From contig OX393564.1 in assembly GCA_947652115.1 (NCBI GenBank), positions 9,194,412 to 9,258,411 of the forward strand: 64,000 bases of DNA, given 5' to 3'. Shown here piece by piece: positions 28,460-40,120 of this stretch. Made by a program: the position numbers and the translations under genes. The notes beneath the pieces were generated by a model. That model was not told the origin of the DNA. It made no database searches and saw only the letters and a program-made list of their open reading frames with translations. The first letter of the stretch is position 1. Each line of letters begins with the position of its first letter. Source of the DNA: Blastomussa wellsi. Its lineage: Eukaryota > Cnidaria > Anthozoa > Scleractinia > Plerogyridae.

Positions 28460-31400
28460 GTCAGCTATTCTTCCTGTTTTATTTTAAGCGAACAAACTTG
28501 GCCAGCTGTTCAGTGAAAACTGAATAGTACCATCACAATTTGCGTGGCTGAAATTTAAGAGTGAACAGTGCTTAACGTATTCGTGTCCGGTCAAAACAGA
28601 TGCTTTAATCACAGTACACTACCATTTTTACCGAGTGGCGTATTTTGAAAAGCCGCCATTAGAGACGCCGATAAAGGTGGGAGTGTTTACCAAAGACATG
28701 GAAACAATTGCTCAAACAAAGAAACTCGAAATATCTACAACAGTGATCTGTCCCTACCGGTCGATAATGATATGATTATAACTATATTCAACCGCGCTTT
28801 TTTCTTCTTTTTTCAAGTAAAGCTGAAGGTTCCTTCATTTTATCTTCACCTGATTAGAAACGTGGCTCTTTTCGCGTCAGCCGACAAAACTTAAACCGAA
28901 GTCAGTAAATTTCAGTCGAATTAATCATTACTTGCAGCAGAATTTCTCAATCTGAACATTTGAATTTTCATCATAACTACCAGATGCAAGGAAAGTAACT
29001 AAAAGGCTAATCATTACTTTTTGTTGCGTTTTACATATGTGTTCTACCAAAACCAGAATAATTTTCTCCGTGAATCCCAATAAATTTGCATAGAGTGCTG
29101 ATAACTTAACTCACAGTCTCTAAGTGAGGCATGTTTGTAATTAATTATAGATGTAGTTTATTTATGATAAACGTACCAGGTAACTGGACATGTGAAAAGT
29201 AAACGTCTTTTCCATTCAGTTGAGCAGAGCCCAAACAGTTTCAAGGCCATAATGAAACGACAAATAAAACGACCGCAGTAGTAAGAAGCTTTCTTAGAAA
29301 AAAATACCTATCTAGATATGGACAAAGAGCTTCGCTAAATTCCGACTGAAAACCTTGATTCGTTTATACTTTTTGGCATTTCAGTATTTTTATATCATTT
29401 TTTTCTCAAAATATTTTTCATAAAACAACATAATCACGTTGTTTAGGACCTTTCCTATATTTTTCGTTGTATGCCTGCAGGTTTCAAACACTTTTGACGG
29501 TCATTGTGTTTGACAAAGTTGATTGACGTCGGTTACTAACCTTGCCATTGTAAAATTTGGTCACCTGTTTTCTGATATGTTTGACTTAACATGAACAACA
29601 TCTGCAAACATTTTACTTATGATGCTTAACAAGAAGAATATCATGTGTAACCAACAGAATCAATTTTGTTCGGAGCAATCACTCTCAAGTGACAATTAAT
29701 GCAAGGAGTTCCTTACACGAACACGGATTGAAGTGCTCATCCATCTTCAGTGTATTCATTTTAAAGCCATATTATCGGATGACCAGGGAGTAAAGATATC
29801 TCGGAGCTAGGAATATGATAGGAATGTTTCAGTTTGCTAGCGCTTTATTTACACTCGCGTTAGTTGGTTTTCCCTCTGACGTGGACTTATTAAACTCATT
29901 AGGATTGTTATTTTTGGTTTGCTTTTCCAGCGTACGGAGTTAGTTTACTCCGTATCCTCGGATACTTTCTTTCCTTTTCGAGCGTGTAAACTTTTACCAT
30001 CGTGTTTCTTTTAAACGTGGGACCAAACTGTTTCTTCGCATTATTTTCAATGCTTTGGTTATTACGGCCGGTTTGTTTAATTTGTCTTCGCTTTACCTTC
30101 GCTACCGCTCAAAAGCGGAGCAAGATTTAATGTTCACGTCTAGCAGTGAGTGCGCAAATATTCAGTGCCCTAAATAGTGGCGCTCGAGTGACGTCATGAC
30201 TCAGACAAGACAGAACACAAAGTGGAATGGCGAACGATTTTGAAGACCGTGGCCGCAGTGATGCACGCGAAACCATCTGGAATTCAGTTGTGCTATAATA
30301 GCGACTACTTTTGGCTCATGAGTTTTTATGCTTTCACATAAACACCATTTATTATATCTGAAATGTTCAAACTCCGGAAAATCGAAAGGATTGGCTAAAC
30401 AAAACAAAACAGTTTTGTCACGGTTCCGCAGCTTGATGTCACATACGGCAAAGAACTCAAATATTCAAGATGCTCTGTTTTCAAAACGAAGGGTGCTGAA
30501 AATTTGCGGAAGGATATATTTTTAGTTATAACATAGCGCGCGCGCTAGTCCTATCTAATCATGGACAAAAATCATGAACCAATTCTTTATATACGCACGG
30601 CCGTGCTCCATAAAATGACGTGTGCAGTTTCAATTTACCTGCAAAATTTTCGTCGAGTCTCAGGTGTTAGCTCCTTAACTTAGAGTTTCGAGAAGTGATA
30701 GCAGTAAATGGAAGACCTGCCAAATTTTTCTTTGGCTTTCGATCTTCCTGCAAGCAGTCAAGCCAACAAGAGCAATGAAAAGGAAGCACAAACGGCCCGT
30801 TTCCAGAATTTATCGGAACAGGAGCTAGAGAAAATTTTGGCTGAAAGGCATTCCGCAAATTGGCCACAAATTGGTCTGTGTCAACTTTTAAAGGTAAACA
30901 TCACTGTTTATGTCGGGCTTTTTTGTTACATTTGTTAAACCAGCAGAAAACTAGTTAATTACAAAATTACAAAACAATCGGAGACGCAAACATTTTCAGG
31001 CAACTTTCATTACAAACTGAAACTTTGCAGCCGCAATTGCACCGAGACATGGTTTATTCAAAGCGTCAGTCACGCATTGCCTATAAACTAAATGGTATTA
31101 CCATTATTTCCTTTCTGAATTTAGCTTGGTGTAGTGAGAAAAAAATACAGACACCGCTAGAACAAATGTCGCTTGGCCAACTAGATACAAACCTTCGCAG
31201 ATTCTACGCAGAGGCCAGAAATAAATCCGGAGATGTGTACAGCAAATCTACGCTCCTTGGATTTCGTCACGGCATTGAAAGATATCTGAATACACCGCCA
31301 CTAAACAAAGGCCTGAAGCTCACTTCTGACCCAAGATTTAAAAGGTCAAACGAAATGCTGAATGCGACAGTTGTCAGCTTGAAGCGTCAGGGAAAAGAAA

Positions 31401-34400
31401 ACGTAAAACACAAACCGGCGATTGAAAACGAAGATTTGCTGCGGCTAAAATCCTCGCAAGTTCTCGCCTTGAGCAACCCACTTTCTCTTCTCCGTAACGT
31501 GTGGTTCCACATTGTCCTCTTCTTTTGTAGAAGAGGTCGAGAGGGTCAGAGGACCTTGAAAACGACCAGCTTCAAGTTTGAAGTGGACACAACTGCCCGG
31601 GGGGGGTACTCCCCTATAAAAATGACGGGGGTGCTCGTCGTACCTTTTAGGGGGTAAAATTTGTGAATTGGTACCGCTTAGGGTGCAAAAATCTAAAATG
31701 ACCGCCGCTTAAGATGTTGTGGTACCTTTTAGGGGCCTTCCGTATAGGCCCGCATTTGTTTTACAAAAGAAAAATAAGAAAAATAATTTCTAATTAATGT
31801 TCTTAAAAAGCGTGTTTATCACTATAAAAATTGCCAGATCCAGTTAATTTATTACTTCAGAAATGGTACCTTTTAGGGGTAAAAATTACTCTGAGCCACG
31901 CCCACAAAATGAGATTCTGGTACCTTTTAGGGGTGTTTTCGAAAATTTCCGACGAGCACCCCCGTCATTTTCATACGGGAGTACCCCCCCCCCCCCGGGC
32001 ACAACTGGTCGCAACTACGCGACGATGGCGCATGATGAAGCTACCAAAAACCATCCCGGTGGAATTGCCGACGTTTCCAGCACCGAAAAGTTGGCCCGAA
32101 TGTATGAAACAGACGAAGTGAACGACGGCTACAAGGCCTTGAAATTGTACTTGTCAAAATTAAACCCGAAGAGCGAGTCGTTTTTCCAATATCCAAGAAA
32201 GAACTGGAGTTTCGACGACAACATCTGGTATGAAGCGCGTCCAGTCGGAGTGAACTCGCTCGACTCCATGATGAAAAACATCAGCGAAGCAGCATCCTTG
32301 TCGAAGCTCTACACCAACCATAGCGTCAGGGCGACAGCCATAACTTTGTGGTCTAATGCAGGAATCCCAAACAGGCACATTATGGCGATCTCCGGTCACA
32401 GAAATGAGCAAAGCCTTGCTCATTACAACACGCACCCATCCACTTCACAGCTTCGCAGTTGCAGTGAGGTCCTGTCGAACAGCCTTGTCAACGGAACAAC
32501 CGAGTGCTCTTCCACCGGTACCACAGTCCGTCAAAAAAACAGTTTGGTGGCCCACGACAAGAATGCAAATTTCCTGGAGTCCGTCTTCGGCACTAATTGC
32601 ACTATACACGGCAATGTGAACATCGTTTTCAACAATTCAAATCCCGCTTCTTCTCGTCTTTGACTTTTGCCCACCGAACGTGTTTACTAAAGATTAAGTA
32701 CTTTAACTTGTTTGGCTGCATTTTCATGAAGGCGTTTGACTTCGTTTAAAAAGTTCACTTACTTTCCACGACTTTTCCATTCATTGAGAGACAGTTTTTA
32801 GAAACTATTAGATGAAGCCAGATGAAGCGTTCCGTTCAACTGTCGATCAAGTGACTGTGGCGTGTTTTTAACCAGCCAATTAGATCCTTTGTAGCGCATT
32901 TTGAGAACTTTGTAATCAATCAAAAGAGTAAAACATCTTTCAGCCCCCAACTTGTTGTCGTATGTTATAAAAGAATTGTTTCATGCTTTTAGCTGTGCGT
33001 ATATCGAGTTATGGATGCACTTGGGAAGTTAGGAGAGCACTCAAGAAGCTAGAGTTGCTCTCGGCTGCGCCTCGAGCAACTCTTACGCTTCTCTCGTGCT
33101 CTCCTAACTTCCCGCGTGCATCCATAACTCGATATACGCACGCTAAAGCATGAAACAATTCTTAATTAACCTTACACCTAGTGGCAACGAAAATTTAGCA
33201 GGCCTAGCGAATTTTGATTTCAGAATTTTATGACGTCACATGAAAACCAAGAATATGCGAATAAAATCTGACCGCGATGTAAATCTGCACAATTTCGTTC
33301 ACTCAGCGGGTCGAAAGAAATAATAGATAGATTTAGCCAAGCCTAGAAGCGGTGCTCGGTATTTTTGCTGTTTCTTAATAATTTCTCTGAAATAAATAAT
33401 AATTAAAAACATCAACTCGAATTGCAGAATTTCCGCTAAGAATGACCATAAAAAGTTAAAAAATGCTGCCAGAAGAAAAAATGGGACCTGGGCCCGCGGT
33501 TAATGAAGAAAACCAATGCCTGGTCATCTCAATGAGTTCTAACCTGAGCCCTCGATCTGGTCGTGCGATGCTGGTCAGCGGATACCTCGATTTGACAGCT
33601 GTCGATTGACCATAACATGGCTGCCCAAAAACAAAGATGTAAGCTGATAGGGTTGACAAGGTGTTGGCAAGGCATGGCTATTTATGGCCGCCATGTTCCG
33701 CGACTCCGTCGTCGTGCGTACGCTCCCACGAGAAATACCGCTAGCCATGATAACCATGAGAAAATCAACTCTCTTTCGTATATGAGTTTGGGGCTCCGCG
33801 TGGCGGAGCTCCGCTATTAGAGAGATTAAGAATGACGTTTTTCGGCAAACGGCAAACGCGAAGTTACCTTTCATTTTATTATCTTTTTATTTGATTCTAA
33901 AATCTCTCAGAAAAATAGTGAAAATTCACTTGTTCAAAACAAACAAACCGACTTATTTCCGCGTACAAAGACCTAACGGAAAACGCCAAAAGTTGAATTC
34001 TTGCCATTCGCGGGAAAGGGATTTCACGCACGAGAGAAATTAATAACGAAAGTATGTGCTTTTAATGACAAATGCAGCGTTTGTATTAGCTTTTATTCAT
34101 AGCTTTGCTTTGGAAGAAAACTTAACAATTAATTGTCATGCCATAGAACGCTTGTTTTCCGATCCTTCGGTCATGTTCGGTGCAAGTTTCTCGAGAAGCA
34201 TTTTGACTTTCAAGTGTTATTTCTCGGTAATTATACTGGATACGCAGATATCATTTCTTTGACGATATTTTATTTAAAACTGTTGTTATCAAAGTTTTAA
34301 AATGTGTATTTATTCACCACATAAATTCACATACCGTAGACTGTTCACAGCCGCTCTATTTTTTCAACGCAAAAGAAAGCGCGCGAGCAAAAAACTCAGC

Positions 34401-35159
34401 AAGCGAAGCGCTAGGGGGTGGGGGCGGGGAGCGAGCGAAAAAAAATAGAACGGCTGTGGACATCTTTGTTAAAAAGTGGACTTATTAGATTCCTCCCCCT
34501 ATTATCTATGAGCCGGTCCATCACGAGCCGGTCCATCACGATATCACAACGGCTTTCGAGTGATGACAACTGCTACAAACCGCAAGACGCGCCAGGAAAC
34601 AATCATGATCGGCCGTTGTCAAGGAGATGACACTTCTCTCGCCTTTCAACCAATGGGAATTTTCCGTTTCTGGAGAAACGGGAAATTTACTTTTTCTCAA
34701 AGATGTCCACAGTCCGTCTATTGTTATGCTCCCCGCTCCCTGCCCCTTCGTGCCTCACGTTTTATCGTCGGAGTCCAGTTCTCTCACGATTCATTCACTG
34801 TGAACAGTCTACACATACCGTAGTTTCGTAATTTCTCGACTTCCCACACATTTTAGCACCTCTACGCTGAAAGTGTTTTGTTCGCACCTGGTTGATCAGT
34901 AATGACTATTAAACGGTAGCCTGCGTAGCAAGCGTTCCAAAGCGAGCGAAGAGCTGTTATGATCTGTTTACGGTGATCAGAAGTTTAAACAGTGCTATCG
35001 AATGACAGTAACAGCAAGCATTCCACGTGCCATGAACTTCCATCACACCCAGGATCACACGAGCTGTCAAATATTTGCCCCCTGGGCATCCCATAATAGG
35101 GCTAAGTTAATTTATTCAAGGTAGCCGCCGTATCGTTAACCCTTTCCTGCCCAAGCGTG

Positions 35160-35206
<47 letters not shown>

Positions 35207-35273
35207 AGGGAGACCCCTTGGGCAGTAAAGGGTTAAAAAACTATCTCCCTTAACCCTTTCCTGCCCAAGCGTG

Positions 35274-35320
<47 letters not shown>

Positions 35321-35778
35321 AGGGAGACCCCTTGGGCAGTAAAGGGTTAAAAAGGTCTATTGCGATTCTCCTTGAGTCTGATTTTTAAAGCTCTGTCCAT
35401 TCCACAAATCAAGCCATTTCCACAATCTGCATACTCTAGCTAGTTGAAAGATTATGCCGTACTGCCTCTCCTCAGTAACTGGGTCTTTGGGTGTAATAGT
35501 TGTGAATTGATGCCAGTTAAAAGGCTTGTGGTAACTTGTAAAGGCTAGCAAACGTGATTCTGTTCAATACCTCCTAAAGAGTGTTTTCGTTTTTACGTTT
35601 CTGCTCATATTTTTTTTTTCTCACGGTTTATATTTCAGAAGGACCTCACAAAGAGAAAAGAGCTCAGTGTAAAAATGCAAGACTAGATTATTACTGCTTT
35701 ATAGAGGCAGTGTATGAGAACAGCTGTGACGAGACACCAATGAAAATGAGGTGTGCGAAAACTTGCGGCTTTTGTTGA
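28339..35778 (+). CDS. Secreted ShK-domain (ShKT) cysteine peptide precursor
   Basis: The gene has two coding exons. Exon A, 28339-28459, follows acceptor ATTTACAG and encodes a signal peptide (MMSLKFLAFLSLTTL...) and propeptide; its donor is GAAG|GTCAGC. Exon B, 35639-35778, follows acceptor TATATTTCAG after a long T tract. The phases agree and give 86 residues. The propeptide ends in a dibasic KR immediately before the mature region. That region has six cysteines in ShKT order: an Asp in the RLDYYC segment, then Cys, Cys, and the terminal CAKTCGFC before the stop. ShK domains occur as potassium-channel-blocking venom peptides, and also in non-toxic secreted proteins, so toxicity is not implied. 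The diagnostic Lys-Tyr pair of channel blockers is not evident (the corresponding stretch is MKMRC). The 7.2-kb intron contains the Crypton element. Joining the exons is an inference from phase and signal-peptide logic. Confidence 0.72.
30240..30528 (+). repeat. Family R1 copy, left part (interrupted by Crypton)
   Basis: Matches 24310-24600 closely ('gtgatgcacgcgaaaccatc', 'tgctctgttttcaaaacgaa') and stops at 'tttttagtta'. The rest resumes at about 33166 beyond the Crypton element. Confidence 0.8.
30708..32663 (+). pseudogene. Crypton tyrosine recombinase (DUF3504/KIAA1958-like), interrupted by a MITE
   Basis: Exon 1 is 30708-30893 (MEDLPNFSLAFDL..., donor GTAAACA); exon 2 starts at 31125 (acceptor GAATTTAG), and the phases join. 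Recognisable parts are LEQMSLGQLDTNLRRFYAEA, LLGFRHGIERYLN, NVWFHIVLFFCRRGREGQR (first catalytic Arg region), then, after the MITE, YTNHSVRATAITLWSNAGIP, ISGHRN and LAHYN. The last three give the H-x-x-R, H and Tyr nucleophile of tyrosine recombinases. Breaks are a one-base frameshift near 30853 and the 404-bp MITE at 31596-31999 with its 8-bp duplication. The protein continues in the correct frame on the far side when the MITE and one duplicate are discounted. The C-terminus beyond the catalytic domain ends at 32663. Confidence 0.83.
31596..31999. mobile_element. hAT-like MITE with CCCGGGGG ends inside the Crypton ORF
   Basis: A 404-bp element. The termini are inverted repeats of about 45 bp beginning CCCGGGGGGGGTACTCCC, followed in both arms by 'atgacgggggtgctcgtcg'. 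It is flanked by an exact 8-bp duplication, CACAACTG (31588-31595 and 32000-32007), the size typical of hAT elements. The interior repeats 'taccttttagggg'. No transposase. A shorter relative lies at 51109-51323. Confidence 0.85.
32971..33163. repeat. 193-bp palindrome at the 3' end of the Crypton
   Basis: Arms of about 85 bp: 'aagaattgtttcatgctttt' then 'gcgtatatcgagttatggat' and 'aagttaggagagcac' at the left are inverted at the right, ending 'gcatgaaacaattctt'. The loop is around 33060. The outer end coincides within a few bases with the right boundary of the insertion, so it may be the element's terminal structure or a foldback insertion at its edge. Confidence 0.8.
33166..33255 (+). repeat. 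Family R1 copy, right part (interrupted by Crypton)
   Basis: Resumes with 'ccttacacctagtggcaacg', then 'ttttatgacgtcacatgaaa', exactly the continuation of the copy that stops at 30528. Confidence 0.8.
34337..34811. mobile_element. MITE-like element with TAGACTGTTCACAG ends
   Basis: TAGACTGTTCACAG at 34337-34350 is inverted at 34798-34811, with 'cacataccg' outside. Internal words 'gctctatttttt' / 'aaaaaaaatagaacggct' and 'gatgtccacag' are also paired, so it is a compound foldback. No ORF. Confidence 0.6.
35136..35350. repeat. Two identical 101-bp palindrome-ended repeats in tandem
   Basis: Copies at 35136-35236 and 35250-35350 are identical and separated by 13 bp. Each begins ttaaccctttcctgcccaag and ends in the near inverse cttgggcagtaaagggttaa, so each is a small MITE with TTAA-like ends. 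Confidence 0.9.
35639..35778 (+). CDS. ShK-like precursor exon B (mature peptide)
   Basis: Encodes the acidic/basic linker ending KEKR and then the 38-residue mature six-cysteine domain ending TCGFC and TGA. It is the most secure part of the gene. Confidence 0.85.
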
Positions 35779-36165
35779 CCCAATAAAAGGTAATGATAGA
35801 TCTCACTGAGTAATGAACTTCGAACACAAGCACTGAAAACATTATTCTTTCAGAATTCATTTAGTTAACGACAAGTGACAAACTTACTCTGCAAATATAA
35901 CTGATATTTTACGCCTTTTTTGCTATTTCAGGAGACAGGGAGAGTTCTTTGACGCTTATTGTACCTATGGATGTGATATTTTTTTGTCAAACCGCTTTAA
36001 TTAGCACCGCCGTTTGCATTTGTACTTGACATTTAGTTTCTTAGCAAATTGCTTAAAACTCAAAGCTACCTTCCAACTTCTACAAGTGTCGTTTACGTAC
36101 GACGGAGTTTTCGGAAGGCCTACTCAACACTGGTTAAATGACAATAAACTAATAAGTGTTCACAT
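35779..36165 (+). other. 3' untranslated region of the ShK-like gene
   Basis: An AATAAA at 35782 overlaps a possible donor (AAAAG|GTAATG at 35789/35790). A good acceptor (TGCTATTTCAG) at 35931 could add a 3' UTR exon ending after the AATAAA at 36143-36148. Either poly(A) site is possible. Confidence 0.4.
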
Positions 36166-38150
36166 TTATGTACCTTGATAATTATTCATTATAAGTAAAC
36201 CAGAAAAATACCTGGACCTGGCCATTCTGTTATGTAAAATAAACTAAATAAGCGAAATGCTCGTTTTCATATGTGTCTGCACCCAATCTCACAAGGAAAT
36301 TAATGCAAATTTAACCTATAAAATTTCTCCCCTCTTCGGGGCAATTCCTTGACAACCCTAACATTAATAATAGCAACGGGTCTATATGCCATACCAGAAG
36401 TGCAATAATACAGAACTTCAAATGGATTAGCCTCTGTGAAAACTCAGGCCGGTCAAAGAAAAAGTGATCTATTACACACCGTATCTATTATCGCACCACA
36501 ATAAGATTGGGGATAAATTTGGCGACCCGTCTACGGCTATAGTGCGATTACATGAGAGGGTGGGAAGGGAAAACAAAGCCCAGTGATAAGTCCACGAACC
36601 AAACCGAGAAAGGTGCCGCACCACTTCGGCCCCACACAGCACTCCAGTGTCACTTCAGTTGAGCCAAAATTATATTTATTCATGCCTGCTACTCTTACAT
36701 TCCTCTCTAATATATAATATCAAAGGTATTTTATCAATATGCTTACCAGAGAAAAACTGGCTGTTTAATATTTGTACCCTTGAATAAAAAGTATCTTCCA
36801 TATTACAATATTCTGGTAGAGGCTACCATTGTCGAGAGAATTTTGTTTTCTACAACAAACAATGTTGTGGATGGAAGGTCAGGGAGAAAGATTATTGTCG
36901 TTCCTGTTCAATTATGTCAAAACAGGATAAAAGAATTAATGAGGTTGGTAATTTCAAATTATAAAATAGAAGCACAAAAATCTGTTGTACAATTTTAACA
37001 CGTTAAAACATATTATTATCAATAAACGCGGCCAAATTGGAATCCGGCCTCGTCAAAACACACGCTGTGCGGGCCGCAACGGCCCTGAATCTGATTGGTT
37101 CACGCGATGAATTAAAACCATTCAGATTACGTTCAGACCGTTTGAAGCGGGAAAACCATCGAGGTGCGCACGAGCACAGTAAATATCATACTCTTTCAGA
37201 AACCACTCGGAAGAATCGCCAGAACATCCTTCTCATTCATCAAATATTTCACTGCTAATAGCTGTTCTTCGTTGAGAATGATCCTTCGATTACTTTCTTT
37301 CTATTCATTGATGCTATCAAGAAAGATATCAAATGCTGCTTCGATACAATCGTTCTCAAGTCCATCTTTCAAGAAAGAGTCAGAAATGGTATCCGATGCT
37401 GACAGATTGATTGACAAATTTCAGTAACAACCAATCAGAATTTTCCGTCCTTCTGTGGACGGACAATTCACTTGACCCTAGTTTACGGGCAGGCGGGAAT
37501 TTGCAACCTCCACACTACCCCCCCCCCCCTACCCCTCTCTTTTTTCCTCTCACCAGTGTTCACACGCTGGAAATGGTGGCCGGTCTTTCGTTATCGCCGT
37601 TTTCGAAGCATTCCCCCACAAAAACCGCCTGCTTTGCAGGCTACATGACTTTTTGAGGGATTATTGTTTATTTGCGCCCGCGTAGTGTCATCCCTTATTG
37701 TATGCCATGGATAATCATAGGAGCCGAAACTCGAAAGTGTCAATTTGTGCCGTTCCATAAATTTGTATCAAGGAAGATAATAAAACTTATAAAACCTATA
37801 AAGTATATATAGAAAATGGCATTTGGAAAACTTTGGCTTTCGTTGGGAAGCAATTTACTGACTTCTACTAGACTTAATTCCGCACGCCATTTTGGGGGTA
37901 GATAAATGTAAACGAGTCAGAAATGATAATTATTGACATAAAGAGAGTCTCTCTATTTCAACTCAGCCGAAATTTATAAGGCAGTAAATTCAACCTTCAA
38001 GTTAGTTTCTCCACATCTTTCATCAAAACTCGGGAATAGTGGACTAGATTCAGGCTCACTCCGTCTCACTCAGACTGTTTGGACGACCTGTCCCGAGCTG
38101 TCCCGTCCCCATAGTCGCCCTACCTGTTCATGCACATCCTCACTGCGTAT
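36166..38150. other. Intergenic, no gene recognised
   Basis: AT-rich sequence with a poly-C tract at about 37516 and a few short ORFs (for example 37164-37427) lacking homology or splice context. It extends to the ISL2EU-like insertion at 38151. Confidence 0.6.
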
Positions 38151-38261
38151 ACACCCTATGCAGAACGAAAAGAGACTGGGAGCGATCAACTTGAAAACGA
38201 GGCTAGTTGGGCCTGGTAAATAAGAATGGCCGCCTGATGTGAAGGGCGCCAGTTTTTGAAA

Positions 38262-39808
38262 ATGCCGCAAAATTGTTGTGTTCCAAACTGTACCAAAAAG
38301 AAATACAGAACCGAAAACGGGGAGAAAATGTCTTACTTGAAGTTTCCAGACGACGTTATCCTCAAAAAACGTTGGCTCCATGCCATTCCTCGAGACGAAG
38401 GAAAAGCGTTTAGAGTCAACCAAAACACGAAGATCTGTTCTCGTCATTTTAAGCCCGAGGACTTGGTTAAAGCTATTGGAGGTCAGCGTGTTTATGTAAA
38501 GGCAGGGGTAATTCCATCTCGATTTTCGTGGTCCAAAGGTTCTCCGAAAAAGCGAGCACCTCCTAAATGTCGCAATCTTTCGTCTACAACAGAGTGTTGT
38601 AGACGAGTTGCAATCATCTCAAAGTCAAACAACTGCAGATGCAGCTGAAGCAACTTCTGAAACCTGTACTTCATCAGCAGCTTTTAGTTATCATGATGTG
38701 GAAAACAGCGTAAGTTCGTGTGAAGATCAAACAGAAGAAGTTAAAAAACTTGAAGGAATTCGAGGTTTTGAACTTGAAAATGCGAAGTTAAAGGCTGAAA
38801 TAGAGGTATTAAAACGCCAGAGGAGCCTTAAAGATTCCCGCCTTTTTCAGCTACGCAATTTTACTACCGACGAGGACATTGCCTTTTATACGGGATTTCC
38901 TAATTTAGCAACATTTAATGCTGTGTTTGAATTTTTAAATACTGGATCGAAAGGGGAAAACATTAGGTACTGTTCATCAAAAGAAAGAACTGTCCAAAAG
39001 GAGTTTTACGATAGTGGAAACGAGGAACCAGAGGGATGTACTAGCATAGGTAGACGAAGAAGCTTAGAACCCAGAGAGGAGTTCTTCCTTGTTCTTTGCA
39101 GACTGAGAAGGGGATTTGCAGAAAAAACATCTAGCTCACTTGTTTGGTATTTCGCAGTCGACAGTAAGCAGAACATTCCTCTCTTGGATAAATTACATGT
39201 ATTTAAAATTTGGTCAAGTATCTATATGGCCTAATAGGGAGGTTATAAGAGCTACAATGCCTGACAGCTTTAAAGAGAAATACTCTTGCACCCGTGTAAT
39301 AATCGATTGTACAGAAATTGGATGCCAAATGCCTTCCAGCCTTCTGTTGAATTCCAAATTGTTCAGCTCCTATAAGAACCATGTAACTCTAAAAGGCTTA
39401 GTTGGAATTGCTCCCAGTGGAGCTATAACTTTTATCAGTCAGCTATATAGTGGAAGCATTTCCGATCGCGAAATTGTTGAACGAAGTGGTTTCCTGAAGT
39501 TAGAATTTGACAATGGTGACACCGTGATGGCCGATAAAGGTTTTACAATTGAAGACCTACTCCCACTGGGTGTAACCCTAAACATTCCCCCCTTTTTAGG
39601 GTCTAATAGCCAAATGACAGCAGAAGATGTTATCAAGACTCAAGAAATTGCTTCTGTTAGAATACACGTTGAACGGGCCATCAATAAAATCAAGAATTTT
39701 CACTTATGGGATAGTGTTGTACCCCTCAGTTTGTTTGGGGTAGTAAACCAAATGTGGAGTGTCTGTGCCTTTTTATGTGACATTCAGGACCCTCTTATTT
39801 CCACTTAA
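38262..39808 (+). pseudogene. THAP-domain DDE_Tnp_4-type transposase, two frame breaks
   Basis: The start is the ATG at 38262. A THAP zinc domain occupies about the first 90 residues (NCCVPNC ... CSRHF ... and a terminal IPSRF). A coiled-coil stretch follows (38740-38820, rich in Lys/Glu/Leu), then an HTH_Tnp_4-like segment (EPREEFFLVLCRLRRGF, LFGISQSTVSRTF). The DDE catalytic core has Asp in IIDCTEIGCQMP, Asp in VMADKGF and Glu in HVERAINKIKNF. Breaks are one frame change between about 38570 and 38610, and one in an A6 run near 39121. Both are single-base length changes. It lies convergent to the YqaJ gene with about 310 bp between. AATAAA-like signals follow the stop (39859, 40003). Confidence 0.83.
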
Positions 39809-40120
39809 CACTGAGTTAGGCAGAGCTCTGAGGCACACTACAGAATTTCTGTCAATTTAATAAATGTAAACCTGCTTATCCACCTCAGGTCAAATATTCT
39901 CTAAACCAACTAAAACTAAGAATGTTATTCGCTGGCTTTCAGTCCCAAACACTTAAAAGATGTCAGCTTTTACATGTAGTTCTAAAGATCGTAAAATCAA
40001 AGAATAAAGAAAGCTATCTTATTATACAGACCATGTTGGTTGATACTCTGTTTTAAACATATCAAGTTAGGTATGAGACACAAAATTTCTACCAAGATTA
40101 GATTAGGGTAGTTAACCCTT

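Larger units (their letters stand above)
30529..33165 (+). mobile_element. Crypton-type tyrosine-recombinase transposon inserted in an R1 repeat
   Basis: The boundaries are set by comparison with the uninterrupted R1 copy at 24165-24680: the copy stops at 'tttttagtta' (30528) and resumes at 33166. A TTA lies on both sides, compatible with the short overlaps left by tyrosine recombinases. The element encodes a recombinase with the HxxR...H...Y signature and ends in a 193-bp palindrome. Length is 2.64 kb including a 404-bp nested MITE. It sits inside the long intron of the ShK-like gene, in the same orientation. Confidence 0.75.
33256..35580. other. Intronic stretch of the ShK-like gene, repeats only
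   Basis: Holds a 14-bp-TIR element (34337-34811) and two identical 101-bp palindromic repeats (35136-35350). No convincing coding sequence; the short ORFs here lack homology or splice context. Confidence 0.6.

Noticed and set aside
5320..35350. CRISPR array
   Set aside because: Tandem repeats here (23.6, 35.1, 54.1, 55.3 kb and microsatellites) lack the regular short repeat/unique spacer pattern, and the genome is eukaryotic.
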